The position numbers and the translations under genes are program-made. Under the pieces are notes generated by a model, which was not told the DNA's origin, did no database searches, and worked only from the letters and a program-made list of their open reading frames with translations. Below, piece by piece: positions 35,836-45,266 of a DNA stretch of 64,000 nucleotides (within the stretch, counting starts at the first letter, position 1; every line of letters starts with the position of its first letter). The stretch comes from Pedobacter alluvionis (GTDB taxonomy: Bacteria > Bacteroidota > Bacteroidia > Sphingobacteriales > Sphingobacteriaceae), in assembly GCF_003664035.1 (NCBI RefSeq), contig NZ_RCCK01000010.1:1240001-1304000 (forward strand). The letters are read 5' to 3'.

Positions 35836-36171
35836 ATACTTCGAGACCGTTTATCGCTTTAAAATCTACTGTTTTATGAAACAAACCATCATCACGACTT
35901 TGGTTGTTATCATGATATTGCTGTTTCCTACTGATTTAAAGAGATAAACGCAGATCTTATCATATAAAGGTTTGCGCCCGGTGGTTACAAGCATTGTTTA
36001 TTAAGCCTGATTGGAACGGAAAGCCCTCAATCCGATCCTTTATCGGATGAGGACTTGAAGAGTAAAGCAGGGCAGGAGGCTGCCACAGCGAACCAGAACC
36101 TACACTTCCAAAAAAAATAACGCTAATATATGCCTGATAGACAAGTTGTCTAGCTTTACAATGCAGAAGAT

Positions 36172-36792
36172 CTACAAATACTCTTCAATATTACCTTTGC
36201 CCTCACGGATGATTTCAAAGTCTCCTGTGGTACAATCAATTACGGTAGAGGCTTCGTTATCTCCATAACCACCATCAATTACCAGGTCGACCAAATCTTC
36301 GTATTTTTCATGAATCAATTCCGGGTCGGTAGAGTATTCAATAACATCGTCGTCATCTTTTATGGAAGTTGAGAGGATCGGATTGCCGAGTTCTTTCACA
36401 ATGCAGCGTGCAATATTGTTATCGGGCACGCGGATACCGACCGTTTTTTTATTCGAACTCAATAACTTGGGTACATTGTTATTGGCATTAAAAATAAAGG
36501 TGAACGGTCCTGGTAAAGCTTTTTTTAACACTCTGAATGTAGTGTTGTCAATCGGCTTGATATAATCAGAAATGTGCTTTAAATCATGACAGATAAAAGA
36601 GAAATTAGCTTTCTCTGGTTTAATGCCCCTAATGCGGCAAATTTTTTCGATTGCTTTCGGATTGGTAATATCGCAGCCCAAACCATAAATGGTATCGGTA
36701 GGGTAGATGATTAAACCGCCTTTTTTCAGCACTTCAACAACTTGTTCAATGGCCCTTTCATTTGGGTTTTCTGGATAAATCTTAATAAGCAT
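36172..36792 (-). CDS. L-threonylcarbamoyladenylate synthase (TsaC/Sua5 family)
   Basis: The 206-residue cytosolic enzyme makes threonylcarbamoyl-AMP, used for the t6A modification of tRNAs decoding ANN codons. It has the YrdC fold with the conserved segment IYPTDTIYGLGCD, the basic KPEKANFSFICHDL and SxxSxKDD-like IRVPDNNIAR regions. It lacks the C-terminal Sua5 extension, so it is the short TsaC form. No operon partner is visible. Confidence 0.9.
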   Translation of the reverse strand: MLIKIYPENPNERAIEQVVEVLKKGGLIIYPTDTIYGLGCDITNPKAIEKICRIRGIKPEKANFSFICHDLKHISDYIKPIDNTTFRVLKKALPGPFTFIFNANNNVPKLLSSNKKTVGIRVPDNNIARCIVKELGNPILSTSIKDDDDVIEYSTDPELIHEKYEDLVDLVIDGGYGDNEASTVIDCTTGDFEIIREGKGNIEEYL

Positions 36793-36920
36793 AGCGTAAA
36801 AATAACAAAATTAAACGTTTGTTGTTTAGAGAACATATTAATCATACAGATTCTAAATATGTACAAATAGTTGTACAGTTATTTTATAATCTTTACTTTT
36901 GATTATTATAATACATTACC

Positions 36921-37178
36921 ATGGAGATCACAAATTATACCTCATTCAGGCAAAGTTTAAAGTCTTATTTAGATAAGGTTTTTACTAACCATACTCCCTT
37001 GTTTGTTACCAGAGCGAAAGGGGAAGATGTTGTAGTTCTTTCTAAGGCAGACTATGATAGTATGCAAGAAACTTTTTATCTGTTAAAAAGTCCAAAAAAT
37101 GCGCTTAGGCTAGAGCAAGGATTAAAAGATTATGAGAGTGGTTTAGCTAAGGAGCAGGACCTGATTGATAATGATTAA
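36921..37178 (+). CDS. YefM/Axe-type antitoxin
   Basis: An 85-residue protein of the Phd/YefM type with an N-terminal DNA-binding and dimerisation half (TNYTSFRQSLKSYLDKVF, VLSKADYDSMQET) and a C-terminal toxin-wrapping region. It should neutralise the toxin that follows and repress their shared promoter. The stop overlaps the toxin start by 8 bp, and the pair is translationally coupled. Confidence 0.9.
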   Translation: MEITNYTSFRQSLKSYLDKVFTNHTPLFVTRAKGEDVVVLSKADYDSMQETFYLLKSPKNALRLEQGLKDYESGLAKEQDLIDND

Positions 37179-37425
37179 ATTATTTCTTGATGGATCATGG
37201 GAGGATTATCTCTATTGGCAATCGGTTGATAAATCGATTCTGAAGAAAATAAATGCACTGATAAAAGAAATCGAACGCACTCCTTTTGAAGGTGCCGGCA
37301 AACCTGAACCATTAAAACACCAATATTCCGGATGGTGGTCGAGGAGGATTAATTTAGAACACAGACTGGTATACAAAGTAGAAGATAACAAAATTATTTT
37401 TCTACAGTGCAGATACCATACCTAA
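37171..37425 (+). CDS. YoeB/Txe-type mRNA interferase toxin
   Basis: An 84-residue RelE-superfamily toxin. Key features are WEDYLYW, FEGAGKPEPLK, WSRRINLEHRLVYKV and the C-terminal QCRYHT, which hold the catalytic Glu, Arg, His and Tyr of YoeB. It cleaves ribosome-bound mRNA when free. I chose the ATG at 37171; a TTG at 37165 would only add two residues. It ends 13 bp before the glutamate synthase-like gene. Confidence 0.92.
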   Translation: MIKLFLDGSWEDYLYWQSVDKSILKKINALIKEIERTPFEGAGKPEPLKHQYSGWWSRRINLEHRLVYKVEDNKIIFLQCRYHT

Positions 37426-37438
37426 TAAATAACAAAAC

Positions 37439-39100
37439 ATGAGAAAAGCTTTCGTCGCGATTGCCGCATTTTTAATTGCCCTAACCATTATGCTGGGCTT
37501 ATATCATCCCTTTTTATGGTGGACATTCATTTTTACAGGTCCTTTTGTGCTGCTTGGTGTTTATGATTTATATCAGCCTAAACACAGTATCGTAAGAAAT
37601 TACCCTGTTTTCGGCCGTTTAAGGTATTTTATGGAAGAGTTGAGGCCGAAAGTATATCAATATTTCGTAGAAAGCGATACCAACGGTACGCCTTATAACA
37701 GGTTAAACCGCTCTTTAATTTACCAGCGCGCTAAAAAAGATAACGATACAATCCCTTTTGGAACGCAGTTAAATGTTTACGATAATGGTTATGAGTGGTT
37801 GAGCCATAGTATTGCGGCTATATCACACCATGAATTAAATTTAGATCCACGTGTTACCGTTGGCGGACCAGATTGTAAAAAACCTTATTCAGCCAGTATT
37901 TATAATATTTCGGCCATGAGTTTTGGTTCATTAAGTCAGAATGCCATTTTAGCTTTAAACGGTGGTGCTAAAATGGGCAACTTTGCACACAATACTGGCG
38001 AAGGTGGAATAAGCGATTACCACCGTAAGCCAGGAGGTGATTTAATCTGGCAGATTGGTACAGGGTATTTTGGCTGCCGTAATACCGATGGTACCTTTAA
38101 TTATGATGCTTACGCTGAGCGGGCACAAACCGATCAGGTAAAAATGATCGAAATTAAACTTTCACAAGGTGCCAAACCTGGGCATGGTGGGATGTTGCCA
38201 GCTAAAAAAGTGACTTCGGAAGTCGCCAGGATTCGTTTGGTGCCCGAAGGTAAAGATGTCTTGTCTCCGCCGGCGCACTCGGCTTTTAATACACCTATCG
38301 GTTTACTGGAGTTTGTTAAAAAACTTCGCGATTTATCAGGAGGTAAACCAGTAGGATTTAAATTGTGTATTGGTCGTAAAAGCGAGTTTTATGCCATTTG
38401 CAAAGCCATGGTAGAAACCGGAATCTATCCTGATTTTATTACTGTTGATGGTGGTGAGGGTGGTACAGGTGCGGCACCACAGGAGTTTTCGAATTCGGTA
38501 GGTATGCCTTTGCGCGAAGGTGTGGCTTTTGTATATGATGTTTTAAATGGTTTTGATCTGAAAAAACACATTAAAATTATTGCTTCGGGTAAAGTGGCAA
38601 CAGGTTTCGATCTGGTTAAAAACATAGCCCTTGGTGCTGATATGTGTAATGCTGCCCGCGGAATGATGTTCGCTTTAGGCTGTATTCAGGCTTTAGAGTG
38701 TAACAGCAATACCTGCCCAACAGGAGTAGCTACCCAGGATCAGAGTTTAATGAAAGGCCTTGTGGTAGAAGATAAAACAGTCCGCGTTAAAAACTTCCAT
38801 AACCTAACCGTAGCTAGTGCGGTAGAATTGTTAGGTGCTGCGGGTTTAAGAGAAACACATCAGTTAAGCAGGGCGTATATCAACAGGCGCGTAAGCCCAA
38901 GTGTAATGCAGAGTTATCTGGAGACTTTTCCATATATCCCGGCAGGTAGTCTGTTACAAACACCTTATCCAACCCGTTATGAATTGGGAATGGCACTGAG
39001 CACTTCAGCCAGTTTTGCTCCGACAGATTATAAGGTTTCGGCAGTAGATTATTCGCACGCCAATCCGTATGGAGATACCATGCATGAGGATGGCAGATAA
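37439..39100 (+). CDS. FMN-binding glutamate synthase-like protein, membrane anchored
   Basis: The 553-residue protein has two hydrophobic segments at the N-terminus (about 3-40) and a large FMN/glutamate synthase catalytic domain (GGAKMGNFAHNTGEGG, PGHGGMLPAKKV, TVDGGEGGTGAAPQEF). Three cysteines in C415-x5-C421-x4-C426 form the [3Fe-4S] motif of GltB. It lacks the amidotransferase half of GltB, so it is not a full glutamate synthase; this stand-alone family has no assigned reaction that I can state. It begins 13 bp after the toxin gene. Confidence 0.92.
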   Translation: MRKAFVAIAAFLIALTIMLGLYHPFLWWTFIFTGPFVLLGVYDLYQPKHSIVRNYPVFGRLRYFMEELRPKVYQYFVESDTNGTPYNRLNRSLIYQRAKKDNDTIPFGTQLNVYDNGYEWLSHSIAAISHHELNLDPRVTVGGPDCKKPYSASIYNISAMSFGSLSQNAILALNGGAKMGNFAHNTGEGGISDYHRKPGGDLIWQIGTGYFGCRNTDGTFNYDAYAERAQTDQVKMIEIKLSQGAKPGHGGMLPAKKVTSEVARIRLVPEGKDVLSPPAHSAFNTPIGLLEFVKKLRDLSGGKPVGFKLCIGRKSEFYAICKAMVETGIYPDFITVDGGEGGTGAAPQEFSNSVGMPLREGVAFVYDVLNGFDLKKHIKIIASGKVATGFDLVKNIALGADMCNAARGMMFALGCIQALECNSNTCPTGVATQDQSLMKGLVVEDKTVRVKNFHNLTVASAVELLGAAGLRETHQLSRAYINRRVSPSVMQSYLETFPYIPAGSLLQTPYPTRYELGMALSTSASFAPTDYKVSAVDYSHANPYGDTMHEDGR

Positions 39101-39178
39101 ATAGTGGATGACTTCCGAAGTTTAAAAGGGTTAAGTGTAGGCAGAACTTCGTAAGTCTTTCCATGGCACTAAAAGAAG

Positions 39179-39820
39179 TCAAAAAACGAAACTGCCGCAA
39201 TACGTACTCGCAGATATCGCCATTCTGTCGTCTGCAATGAAAGCCATCCAGGTGTGAAATGTCTTTCCTTTATAAAAGGAAGAAATTTCCAGGCTTTCCC
39301 TTTCTTTTGACCGCCTGGCACCACCCGTTTCATAGATAGCCGTTTTGTTGTCCACATCATAAACCATTAACATCACCTGGTCATGTTTCCTGGTGTAATC
39401 GCCGTTAGAATTATCCGTCCAGCTGAAATGTACACCCGCATCGTCGTGTTCCAGCTTAACCCCCTCCGCACCGGTGATGTTTCCAAAGCTTAAACGCACA
39501 GCGGCATAGTCGATTTCGCCGGCGGCATTTTGGGCATTCAGCATGTTATAGGATTTGGCAACATTATGGGCGGTCATCATGCGTTTTTTCGACTCCAGAT
39601 TAAAACCAATCCTGATAAAAGTAACAATAGGGCTTAAAAAGGTCTGCATCATTGTAAAACGGGATCTGCAGGCCTTTTGATCAGCACTCCCGGTTTTGTT
39701 TTTTATGGACTTTCTGCGTTTGCTCCTGATGACCCATTTTCCGTTCAGGTAATAACCCGTCACGGCGCCCACCGGCCCGGTGAAGCCGCCGTTAATTCCG
39801 TTTTCTATTTTTCCCATCAT
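39179..39820 (-). CDS. DUF6266-like protein, 213 residues
   Basis: The N-terminus (GKIENGINGGFTGPVGAVTGYYLNGKWVIRS) fits the Gly-rich, GxxGGFxGxVG pattern of a Bacteroidota family annotated DUF6266; the middle and C-terminus are less conserved, with an immunoglobulin-like feel. It has no signal peptide. Base composition looks richer in G+C than its neighbours. Start could be the second Met (39817). Function unknown. Confidence 0.6.
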   Translation of the reverse strand: MMGKIENGINGGFTGPVGAVTGYYLNGKWVIRSKRRKSIKNKTGSADQKACRSRFTMMQTFLSPIVTFIRIGFNLESKKRMMTAHNVAKSYNMLNAQNAAGEIDYAAVRLSFGNITGAEGVKLEHDDAGVHFSWTDNSNGDYTRKHDQVMLMVYDVDNKTAIYETGGARRSKERESLEISSFYKGKTFHTWMAFIADDRMAISASTYCGSFVF

Positions 39821-40073
39821 TGCATTAACTTATGTTATACAATATAGTAAATTGCTGATTAATAAACTAATAAGTTGTATTTGCTTCTGATTTACGTCGG
39901 GTTTTATTCGGGTACAATTGTCATAAGTCCGACGAAAGTCCGGCTTAAGTACGTCGAAAGTCCGTCGCAACGGTTACGCTGTTGTATCTGTCTTATACAG
40001 TGTCCTATACTGGAATAAGTTTTGTAAGATTCTGTCAATGGTAGTTTATCTCAGGGTTTTAATAATGCAAAAA

Positions 40074-40106
40074 AAAGAAGTCAAGTTTTTAAAACTTGAC
40101 TTCTTT
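40074..40106. terminator. Perfect 16-bp hairpin near the asnS 3' end
   Basis: AAAGAAGTCAAGTTTT (40074-40089) pairs exactly with AAAACTTGACTTCTTT (40091-40106) around one base. It lies about 60 bp beyond the asnS stop, with A-rich sequence on its left, which makes a T-run on the minus strand: a likely asnS terminator. Confidence 0.7.
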
Positions 40107-40127
40107 GATAATGGGCTATTTGTTTTT

Positions 40128-40166
40128 CCCTAAACCCTAAACCCTAAACCCTAAACCCTAAACCCT
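40128..40166. repeat. CCCTAAA heptamer array
   Basis: Five tandem copies of CCCTAAA plus CCCT lie 1 bp from the asnS stop codon. This is the same heptamer as plant telomeres; here it is a simple-sequence repeat. The rest of the 39821-40167 gap holds this array, the hairpin just upstream and short GTCCGnCGAAAGTCCG direct repeats near 39928-39970. Confidence 0.9.
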
Positions 40167-40167
40167 C

Positions 40168-41616
40168 CTAAAACTCTGCATTTTTCGGGAATCTCGGGAA
40201 AGCGATTACGTCACGGATGTTGGTCATTCCGGTTACGAACAATACCAGTCGCTCAAAACCTAAACCAAAACCCGAGTGCGGTGCTGATCCAAAACGGCGG
40301 GTATCTAAATACCACCAAAGTTCTTCCTGTGGAATGTTTAAATCTTCCATGCGTTTCGTTAAGCGGTCTAAACGTTCCTCACGTTGCGATCCGCCAATCA
40401 TTTCACCAATGCCGGGGAATAAGATATCCATGGCTGCAACCGTTTGTCTGCCTTCAGCATCTGGTTCATTCTGGCGCATGTAAAATGATTTAATGTCAGC
40501 TGGATAATCGGTTAAGATTACCGGTTTTTTAAAGTGTTTTTCTACCAGGTAACGTTCGTGTTCACTTTGTAAATCAGCACCCCATTCATCAATCAGGTAT
40601 TTAAATTGTTTCTTCTGGTTTGGTTTAGAAGATTTTAAAATCTTAATTGCCTCTGTATAAGTTAAACGTTCAAATTCGTTGGCTAAACAGAAATCCAGTT
40701 TCTCTAACAAACTAAATTCGCTACGCTCGTTCTGTGGTTTTTGTTTATCCTCTTCCGCTAAACGGGTATTTAAGAATTCTAATTCATCTTTGCAGTTGTC
40801 TAAAGCATATTTAATAACATACTTCATCATGTCTTCTGCAAGCTGCATGTTGTCTTCTAAATCTGCAAAAGCAACTTCAGGTTCAATCATCCAGAACTCT
40901 GCTAAGTGACGTGTAGTATTCGAGTTTTCTGCCCTGAAAGTAGGGCCGAAAGTATAAATCTGTCCGAAAGCCATTGCTGCCAATTCACCTTCCAATTGTC
41001 CGGATACGGTTAAGTTGGTTGCACGGGCAAAGAAATCCTGCGAGAAATCTACTTTACCATCTTCCGTGCGTGGTGTATTGTCGAAATCTAAAGTGGTTAC
41101 TTTAAACATTTCGCCAGCACCTTCCGCATCACTTGCGGTAATTACAGGGGTATGCATGTACACAAAACCACGTTCGTTGTAGAATTGGTGAATGGCAAAA
41201 GCCAAGGCATGACGCACCTTAAAAACGGCGTTAAAAGTATTGGTACGGAAACGCAGGTGAGCAATTTCGCGTAAAAACTCTAAACTGTGTTTCTTTGGTT
41301 GTAATGGAAACTTTTCAGGATCGCTATCACCCAAAATTTCTACCGTTGTTGCTTTAATTTCAACAGATTGACCTTTACCAAGCGATTCAATCAATTTACC
41401 GGTTGCAGAAATGGCCGCGCCGGTTGTTATTCTTTTCAACAGCTCATCAGGCAAATTATTAAAATCGATCACAACCTGGATATTGCTCATGCAAGAACCA
41501 TCATTTAATGCAATAAACTGATTATTACGGAAAGTTCTAACCCATCCCATAACCGTTACTTCTGTGTCAAATGCTGTCGACTTTAATAAATCTTTAATTT
41601 GCTGTCTCTTAATCAT
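40168..41616 (-). CDS. asnS: Asparaginyl-tRNA synthetase
   Basis: A 482-residue class IIb aminoacyl-tRNA synthetase that charges tRNA-Asn. It has an N-terminal OB fold for the anticodon ([19 protein letters not shown]) and the catalytic motifs [25 protein letters not shown] (motif 2) and [15 protein letters not shown] (motif 3). The ending [16 protein letters not shown] is standard. It is monocistronic and full length. Confidence 0.96.
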   Translation of the reverse strand: MIKRQQIKDLLKSTAFDTEVTVMGWVRTFRNNQFIALNDGSCMSNIQVVIDFNNLPDELLKRITTGAAISATGKLIESLGKGQSVEIKATTVEILGDSDPEKFPLQPKKHSLEFLREIAHLRFRTNTFNAVFKVRHALAFAIHQFYNERGFVYMHTPVITASDAEGAGEMFKVTTLDFDNTPRTEDGKVDFSQDFFARATNLTVSGQLEGELAAMAFGQIYTFGPTFRAENSNTTRHLAEFWMIEPEVAFADLEDNMQLAEDMMKYVIKYALDNCKDELEFLNTRLAEEDKQKPQNERSEFSLLEKLDFCLANEFERLTYTEAIKILKSSKPNQKKQFKYLIDEWGADLQSEHERYLVEKHFKKPVILTDYPADIKSFYMRQNEPDAEGRQTVAAMDILFPGIGEMIGGSQREERLDRLTKRMEDLNIPQEELWWYLDTRRFGSAPHSGFGLGFERLVLFVTGMTNIRDVIAFPRFPKNAEF

Positions 41617-41659
41617 ATTGTTATTTGTAAAAGGCGCAAATTTAGAAAAAAAAATGTAT

Positions 41660-41763
41660 CAGTTAGCAGTTTTCAGTATACAGTTTTCTGTTTTTTAGCA
41701 TGAATCCGCTACCAACTGAAAATTGCGAACTGTTAATTGGGAACTGAAAACTGCCAACTGTTA
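41660..41763. repeat. AACTGAAAACTGCCAACTG-type intergenic repeat
   Basis: Short units of GAACTG, AACTGAAAAnTGC and CAGTTTTC recur in both orientations between asnS and the MutS-like gene. Related pieces lie at 43200-43225 and 49108-49142, so this is a low-complexity dispersed family. Confidence 0.55.
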
Positions 41764-41830
41764 TCGTAAATTCTTATCTTGAAAAGATTTATAGATAAAA
41801 TAATTTTAACATATCCATCTACAGCGCCTC

Positions 41831-43162
41831 ATGAATAAGTTTGATATAGATAAACAAACCCTAACTGATTTAAATATATTTGAGGTTCATGGCTTAAATA
41901 AAAGTATTTTTTCGCTGTTCAACTTTACATTCACCATTAAAGGCAATGATAAATTATCTGAAATTTTCAAAATGCCTTCCACAGATATTCAGATCATTAC
42001 AGAAAGACAAGGGTTAATCAGATATCTATCCAATTATAGCGACGATTTAAACTTTGACCATACCAACATAGACTTTATTGAAAGTTATCTGGTGCAAAAT
42101 GGTAAAATCAAATTCTATTCAAAGATTTCCGCATTAACTAAGTCTATCAATTATTTCTTTTATCCAAATCAGGCATATTATGTAAAAGAAAAAGGCATAA
42201 AAGAAATTATTTCTTTGCTTAAAAAGCTTAAAGAAGTTTTTGCAGCATTAGATCAAGAGGTTAAACCTGTGCTGGTTAAAGAATTTAATGAGATTGTTGG
42301 GGTTTTATTTAAGCAGAAACTAATTAAAGCTATTGTTGATCGGGATGAGAAAAAGATTAACTTATTCGAATTAGAAGCGCTTGATTTTATGTTTAGGGGA
42401 ACTGAGTTAAGGACAATCAAACGGTTTTTAGATTTAGTCTATCAGATTGATGCTTATTATGCTGTTGTTAAGGCATCCAGGAAATACAATTTGACCTTGC
42501 CAAATGTAAATGCAAAAGAGTGCCATCTGCGTATTAATGGTGTCTTTCATCCTTTTTTAAATCATCCGGTTGCTAATGATATTGAATTTGAAATTGGTAA
42601 GAATGTATGTTTCCTAACGGGAAGTAATATGGCCGGGAAATCTACTTTTTTAAAATCTGTTGGGGTTTCTGTCTATTTGGCTCATTTAGGTCTTCCGGTT
42701 CCTGCAGCATATATGGAAACAGGAATTTGGCAAGGATTGGTGTCGACCATAAACTTGCCTGATAATTTAAACGAAGGGTTTAGCCATTTTTACAATGAAG
42801 TTTTAAGGGTAAAACATGTTGCAGAGAAGATTAAAGTTTCTAAAAATATTTTTGTAATTTTTGATGAGCTGTTTAGAGGGACTAATGTTAAAGATGCATT
42901 TGATGGATCATTATCTGTAATTAAATCATTTTCTGCAATAAAAGACTGTTATTTCATGATTTCAACTCATATTATTGAGGTTGCCGAAATATTAAAGGAG
43001 AATGAAAGTATCATGTTTAAATATCTATCTACCAAAATGGAGCACAACAAACCTACATTTACCTATAATCTTATGAATGGAATTACCGATGAACGGATAG
43101 GTATGTGGATTATTGAAAATGAGAAAATCGATGAAATTTTAAGCAGCAGAGCTATTAGGTAA
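41831..43162 (+). CDS. MutS-type DNA-binding ATPase lacking the mismatch domain
   Basis: A 443-residue protein with a MutS core helical domain and C-terminal ABC-type ATPase: Walker A GSNMAGKSTFLK, Walker B IFVIFDELFRGT and the switch STHIIEVAE. The N-terminal mismatch-recognition and connector domains are missing, and length is half that of MutS, as in short MutS-like proteins common in this phylum. It should bind DNA structures rather than mismatches; the role is unknown. Monocistronic. Confidence 0.85.
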   Translation: MNKFDIDKQTLTDLNIFEVHGLNKSIFSLFNFTFTIKGNDKLSEIFKMPSTDIQIITERQGLIRYLSNYSDDLNFDHTNIDFIESYLVQNGKIKFYSKISALTKSINYFFYPNQAYYVKEKGIKEIISLLKKLKEVFAALDQEVKPVLVKEFNEIVGVLFKQKLIKAIVDRDEKKINLFELEALDFMFRGTELRTIKRFLDLVYQIDAYYAVVKASRKYNLTLPNVNAKECHLRINGVFHPFLNHPVANDIEFEIGKNVCFLTGSNMAGKSTFLKSVGVSVYLAHLGLPVPAAYMETGIWQGLVSTINLPDNLNEGFSHFYNEVLRVKHVAEKIKVSKNIFVIFDELFRGTNVKDAFDGSLSVIKSFSAIKDCYFMISTHIIEVAEILKENESIMFKYLSTKMEHNKPTFTYNLMNGITDERIGMWIIENEKIDEILSSRAIR

Positions 43163-43219
43163 GGCCCTGCCGCTTTATTTTTTAGTCGATTGAATTGTTA
43201 ACCGCCAACTGAAAACTGC

Positions 43220-44209
43220 CTACTGCTGTTGCTGCTGTTGCTGCATGGCTTCCATATACTGCTGATAGCTGTTTTTGGTTCTCTCGGTAGTTATTGTTCC
43301 TGTGGGCTTGCTGTAATTCACTTCTTTAGGCTGGAAATACGTTTCCTGATCGTTAAAATCTTCATCGTTATAACCTACAGATACATTTACTTCCATAATG
43401 TGTTCGAAACCACCTTTGTAAACCCCTTTTACAGGTGAGCAATCGGTAAAATTCCGGCCAACGGCCAAACGCACATGGTTTTCGTTTACAATGCAATTAT
43501 TGGTCGGGTCTAAGCCCAGCCAGCCATATTCGGGCAGGAAAGCCTCTGCCCAGGCATGGGTTGCACCTTCGCCCCGCATGCCGTCTCTGTTCGGGCAGAT
43601 ATAGCCGCTTACGTACCGTGCAGGGATGCCTGTTAAACGCAACATGGCTGTTAATACATGGGCAAAATCCTGGCAAACCCCGGCTTTTAGTTTTAAAATT
43701 TCATCAATAGTGGTGTCAACTGCTGTTACCCCTTTAATGTAGTCGAAATTGTTGAACACATGAGCACAATATTTTATAGCGGTTTGGTAAGGCGTATCTT
43801 CAGTGTGCTTAATGTTTAAAGCTGTCTCTTTTAATTGAGCGATACCCTCAAAACTTTCCTGTCTTACATAATCGATATAGGGCACTTCGAATTTTAGGGC
43901 ACTTAAACTGTTCCACTGCTCGCTGCTAAACATATCGTCTTGCGGCAATGGCTTCGGGAAGGTTTCTACACATACCTTCGAAAAGATTTTAAGTTGGGTG
44001 TGCGGTTCGTTTTGGGTAAAAGTGCCCACCTCGTTTCCGTAGTAATCGATAAAAATTTCAATTTCCGGGCTTCCGGAGATATTCAGGTCGTGTTTAACTA
44101 CTTTCTGAAAATCATCTTTAATTGGAAATAGAATAATCTGATTCGCACTATCCCGAACAGGTAATTCGTATTTATAATTGGTGATATGTTTGATTTTGAA
44201 AATTGGCAT
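43220..44209 (-). CDS. Transglutaminase-like protease with poly-Gln tail
   Basis: The 329-residue protein has an N-terminal bacterial transglutaminase beta domain (IKHITNYKYELPV) and a transglutaminase core with catalytic Cys (near 178, AGVCQDFAH), His (near 217, GATHAWAE) and Asp (near 232, GLDPTN). It ends in a run of seven Gln, coded by CAG/CAA, that I have not seen as a family feature. It is the third gene of the trio with alpha-E and ATP-grasp proteins, so a peptide-processing role is inferred. Confidence 0.9.
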   Translation of the reverse strand: MPIFKIKHITNYKYELPVRDSANQIILFPIKDDFQKVVKHDLNISGSPEIEIFIDYYGNEVGTFTQNEPHTQLKIFSKVCVETFPKPLPQDDMFSSEQWNSLSALKFEVPYIDYVRQESFEGIAQLKETALNIKHTEDTPYQTAIKYCAHVFNNFDYIKGVTAVDTTIDEILKLKAGVCQDFAHVLTAMLRLTGIPARYVSGYICPNRDGMRGEGATHAWAEAFLPEYGWLGLDPTNNCIVNENHVRLAVGRNFTDCSPVKGVYKGGFEHIMEVNVSVGYNDEDFNDQETYFQPKEVNYSKPTGTITTERTKNSYQQYMEAMQQQQQQQ

Positions 44210-44230
44210 ATTGGTTTTTATTATTATAGG

Positions 44231-44313
44231 TTACCACAGATAAAAAGGATAAACACAGATGGGAAATCAATAAAAGAATAATATCTGTGTTAATCATGTC
44301 CATCTGTGGTTAA
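44231..44313. repeat. Nested palindromic intergenic repeat (CCACAGAT type)
   Basis: TTACCACAGAT and ATCTGTGGTTAA form outer arms with AAACACAGAT / ATCTGTGTT inside, separated by A/T. Same design as 15161-15222. It lies between the transglutaminase and alpha-E genes, so it would be part of their transcript. Confidence 0.75.
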
Positions 44314-44320
44314 AAAAAAC

Positions 44321-45256
44321 TTATGAATTCGCGAAATAATATTCATTTAACAGGTTTCCGATGCCGAAAAGTTCTGCCCTGATTTCTGTAAGGTAATGGT
44401 GTAATTGCTCTTCGTTCATGGTATTAACCGAGCTATAGGTAATCATACTTTTTAAACGTCCTATTTTAAAAGACAGGTTATTATAGTGTTCGATATTGCT
44501 TTCGCTCTTTAGCCGGTTAAAATACCGTTCAATATTGTTCATGGCATATAATGCTGAACGTGGAAAATCGTTGTTGAGCATCACCAGTTCGATAATGTTT
44601 TTCGCATCAAACCCTTGCCGATAGGTTTTCAGGTATAATTCATAGCCGCCTAATGATAATAACAAGTGTTTCCAGTAGGCGATATCGGTCAACAGATCAG
44701 GATTGCTGCTGATCGAACTGAATTTAATGTCGAGGATATCGATAGATTGAATACTTCTTTCTAAATGTTTACCGATTTTCATGAAACTTCTGCTTTCCCC
44801 GCGTTCCATTACGCTGTCGGCTGTGCCATGATATAACATTACCTGTTTAATCAAAACATCCAGGGCTGTTACAGGATCATCTTTTTGGACGTACCACAAT
44901 AATTTTTCGTCTTTTACCGCATGGTAATATTCATTTAAACATTGCCATAAGTCTTTTGGGATGTGTTCCTGCACACTTCTTGCATTCTCACGGGCAAGGG
45001 TAACGACGTTTAAGATCGAATTCGGGTTATCGCGGTTTAACAAGAGGTATTCGATCACCGCACGGCTATCGTGCTGGATATTCAATAGTTCATTTTCGTC
45101 ATCTGAGGAAAAAATCCTGATTACAGGTTTCCAGGTGAATTCCTGTATGGTATCCTGAGAGGAAGCGTAATTTATTTTTAACATGCGCAGCATACCGTCG
45201 CTGCGCTCAACGTACCTGCTTAGCCAATATAGGCTTGATGCCACTCTACTTAACAT
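44321..45256 (-). CDS. Alpha-E domain protein
   Basis: A 311-residue all-helical protein matching the alpha-E family: MLSRVASSLYWLSRYVERSDGMLRML at the start, and ENARSVQEHIP, WQCLNEYY and YELYLKTYRQGFDAKNIIE. It has no catalytic motif of its own that is known; family members occur beside circularly permuted ATP-grasp proteins and are thought to support them. The gap to the ATP-grasp gene is 10 bp. Full length. Confidence 0.9.
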   Translation of the reverse strand: MLSRVASSLYWLSRYVERSDGMLRMLKINYASSQDTIQEFTWKPVIRIFSSDDENELLNIQHDSRAVIEYLLLNRDNPNSILNVVTLARENARSVQEHIPKDLWQCLNEYYHAVKDEKLLWYVQKDDPVTALDVLIKQVMLYHGTADSVMERGESRSFMKIGKHLERSIQSIDILDIKFSSISSNPDLLTDIAYWKHLLLSLGGYELYLKTYRQGFDAKNIIELVMLNNDFPRSALYAMNNIERYFNRLKSESNIEHYNNLSFKIGRLKSMITYSSVNTMNEEQLHHYLTEIRAELFGIGNLLNEYYFANS

Positions 45257-45266
45257 ATGCTGTATT

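Noticed and set aside
37165..37170. TTG start for the toxin
   Set aside because: It adds just two residues; the ATG at 37171 is adequate and fits the YoeB N-terminus.
40128..40166. Telomere or chromosome end
   Set aside because: The array is internal, short, and flanked on both sides by ordinary genes.
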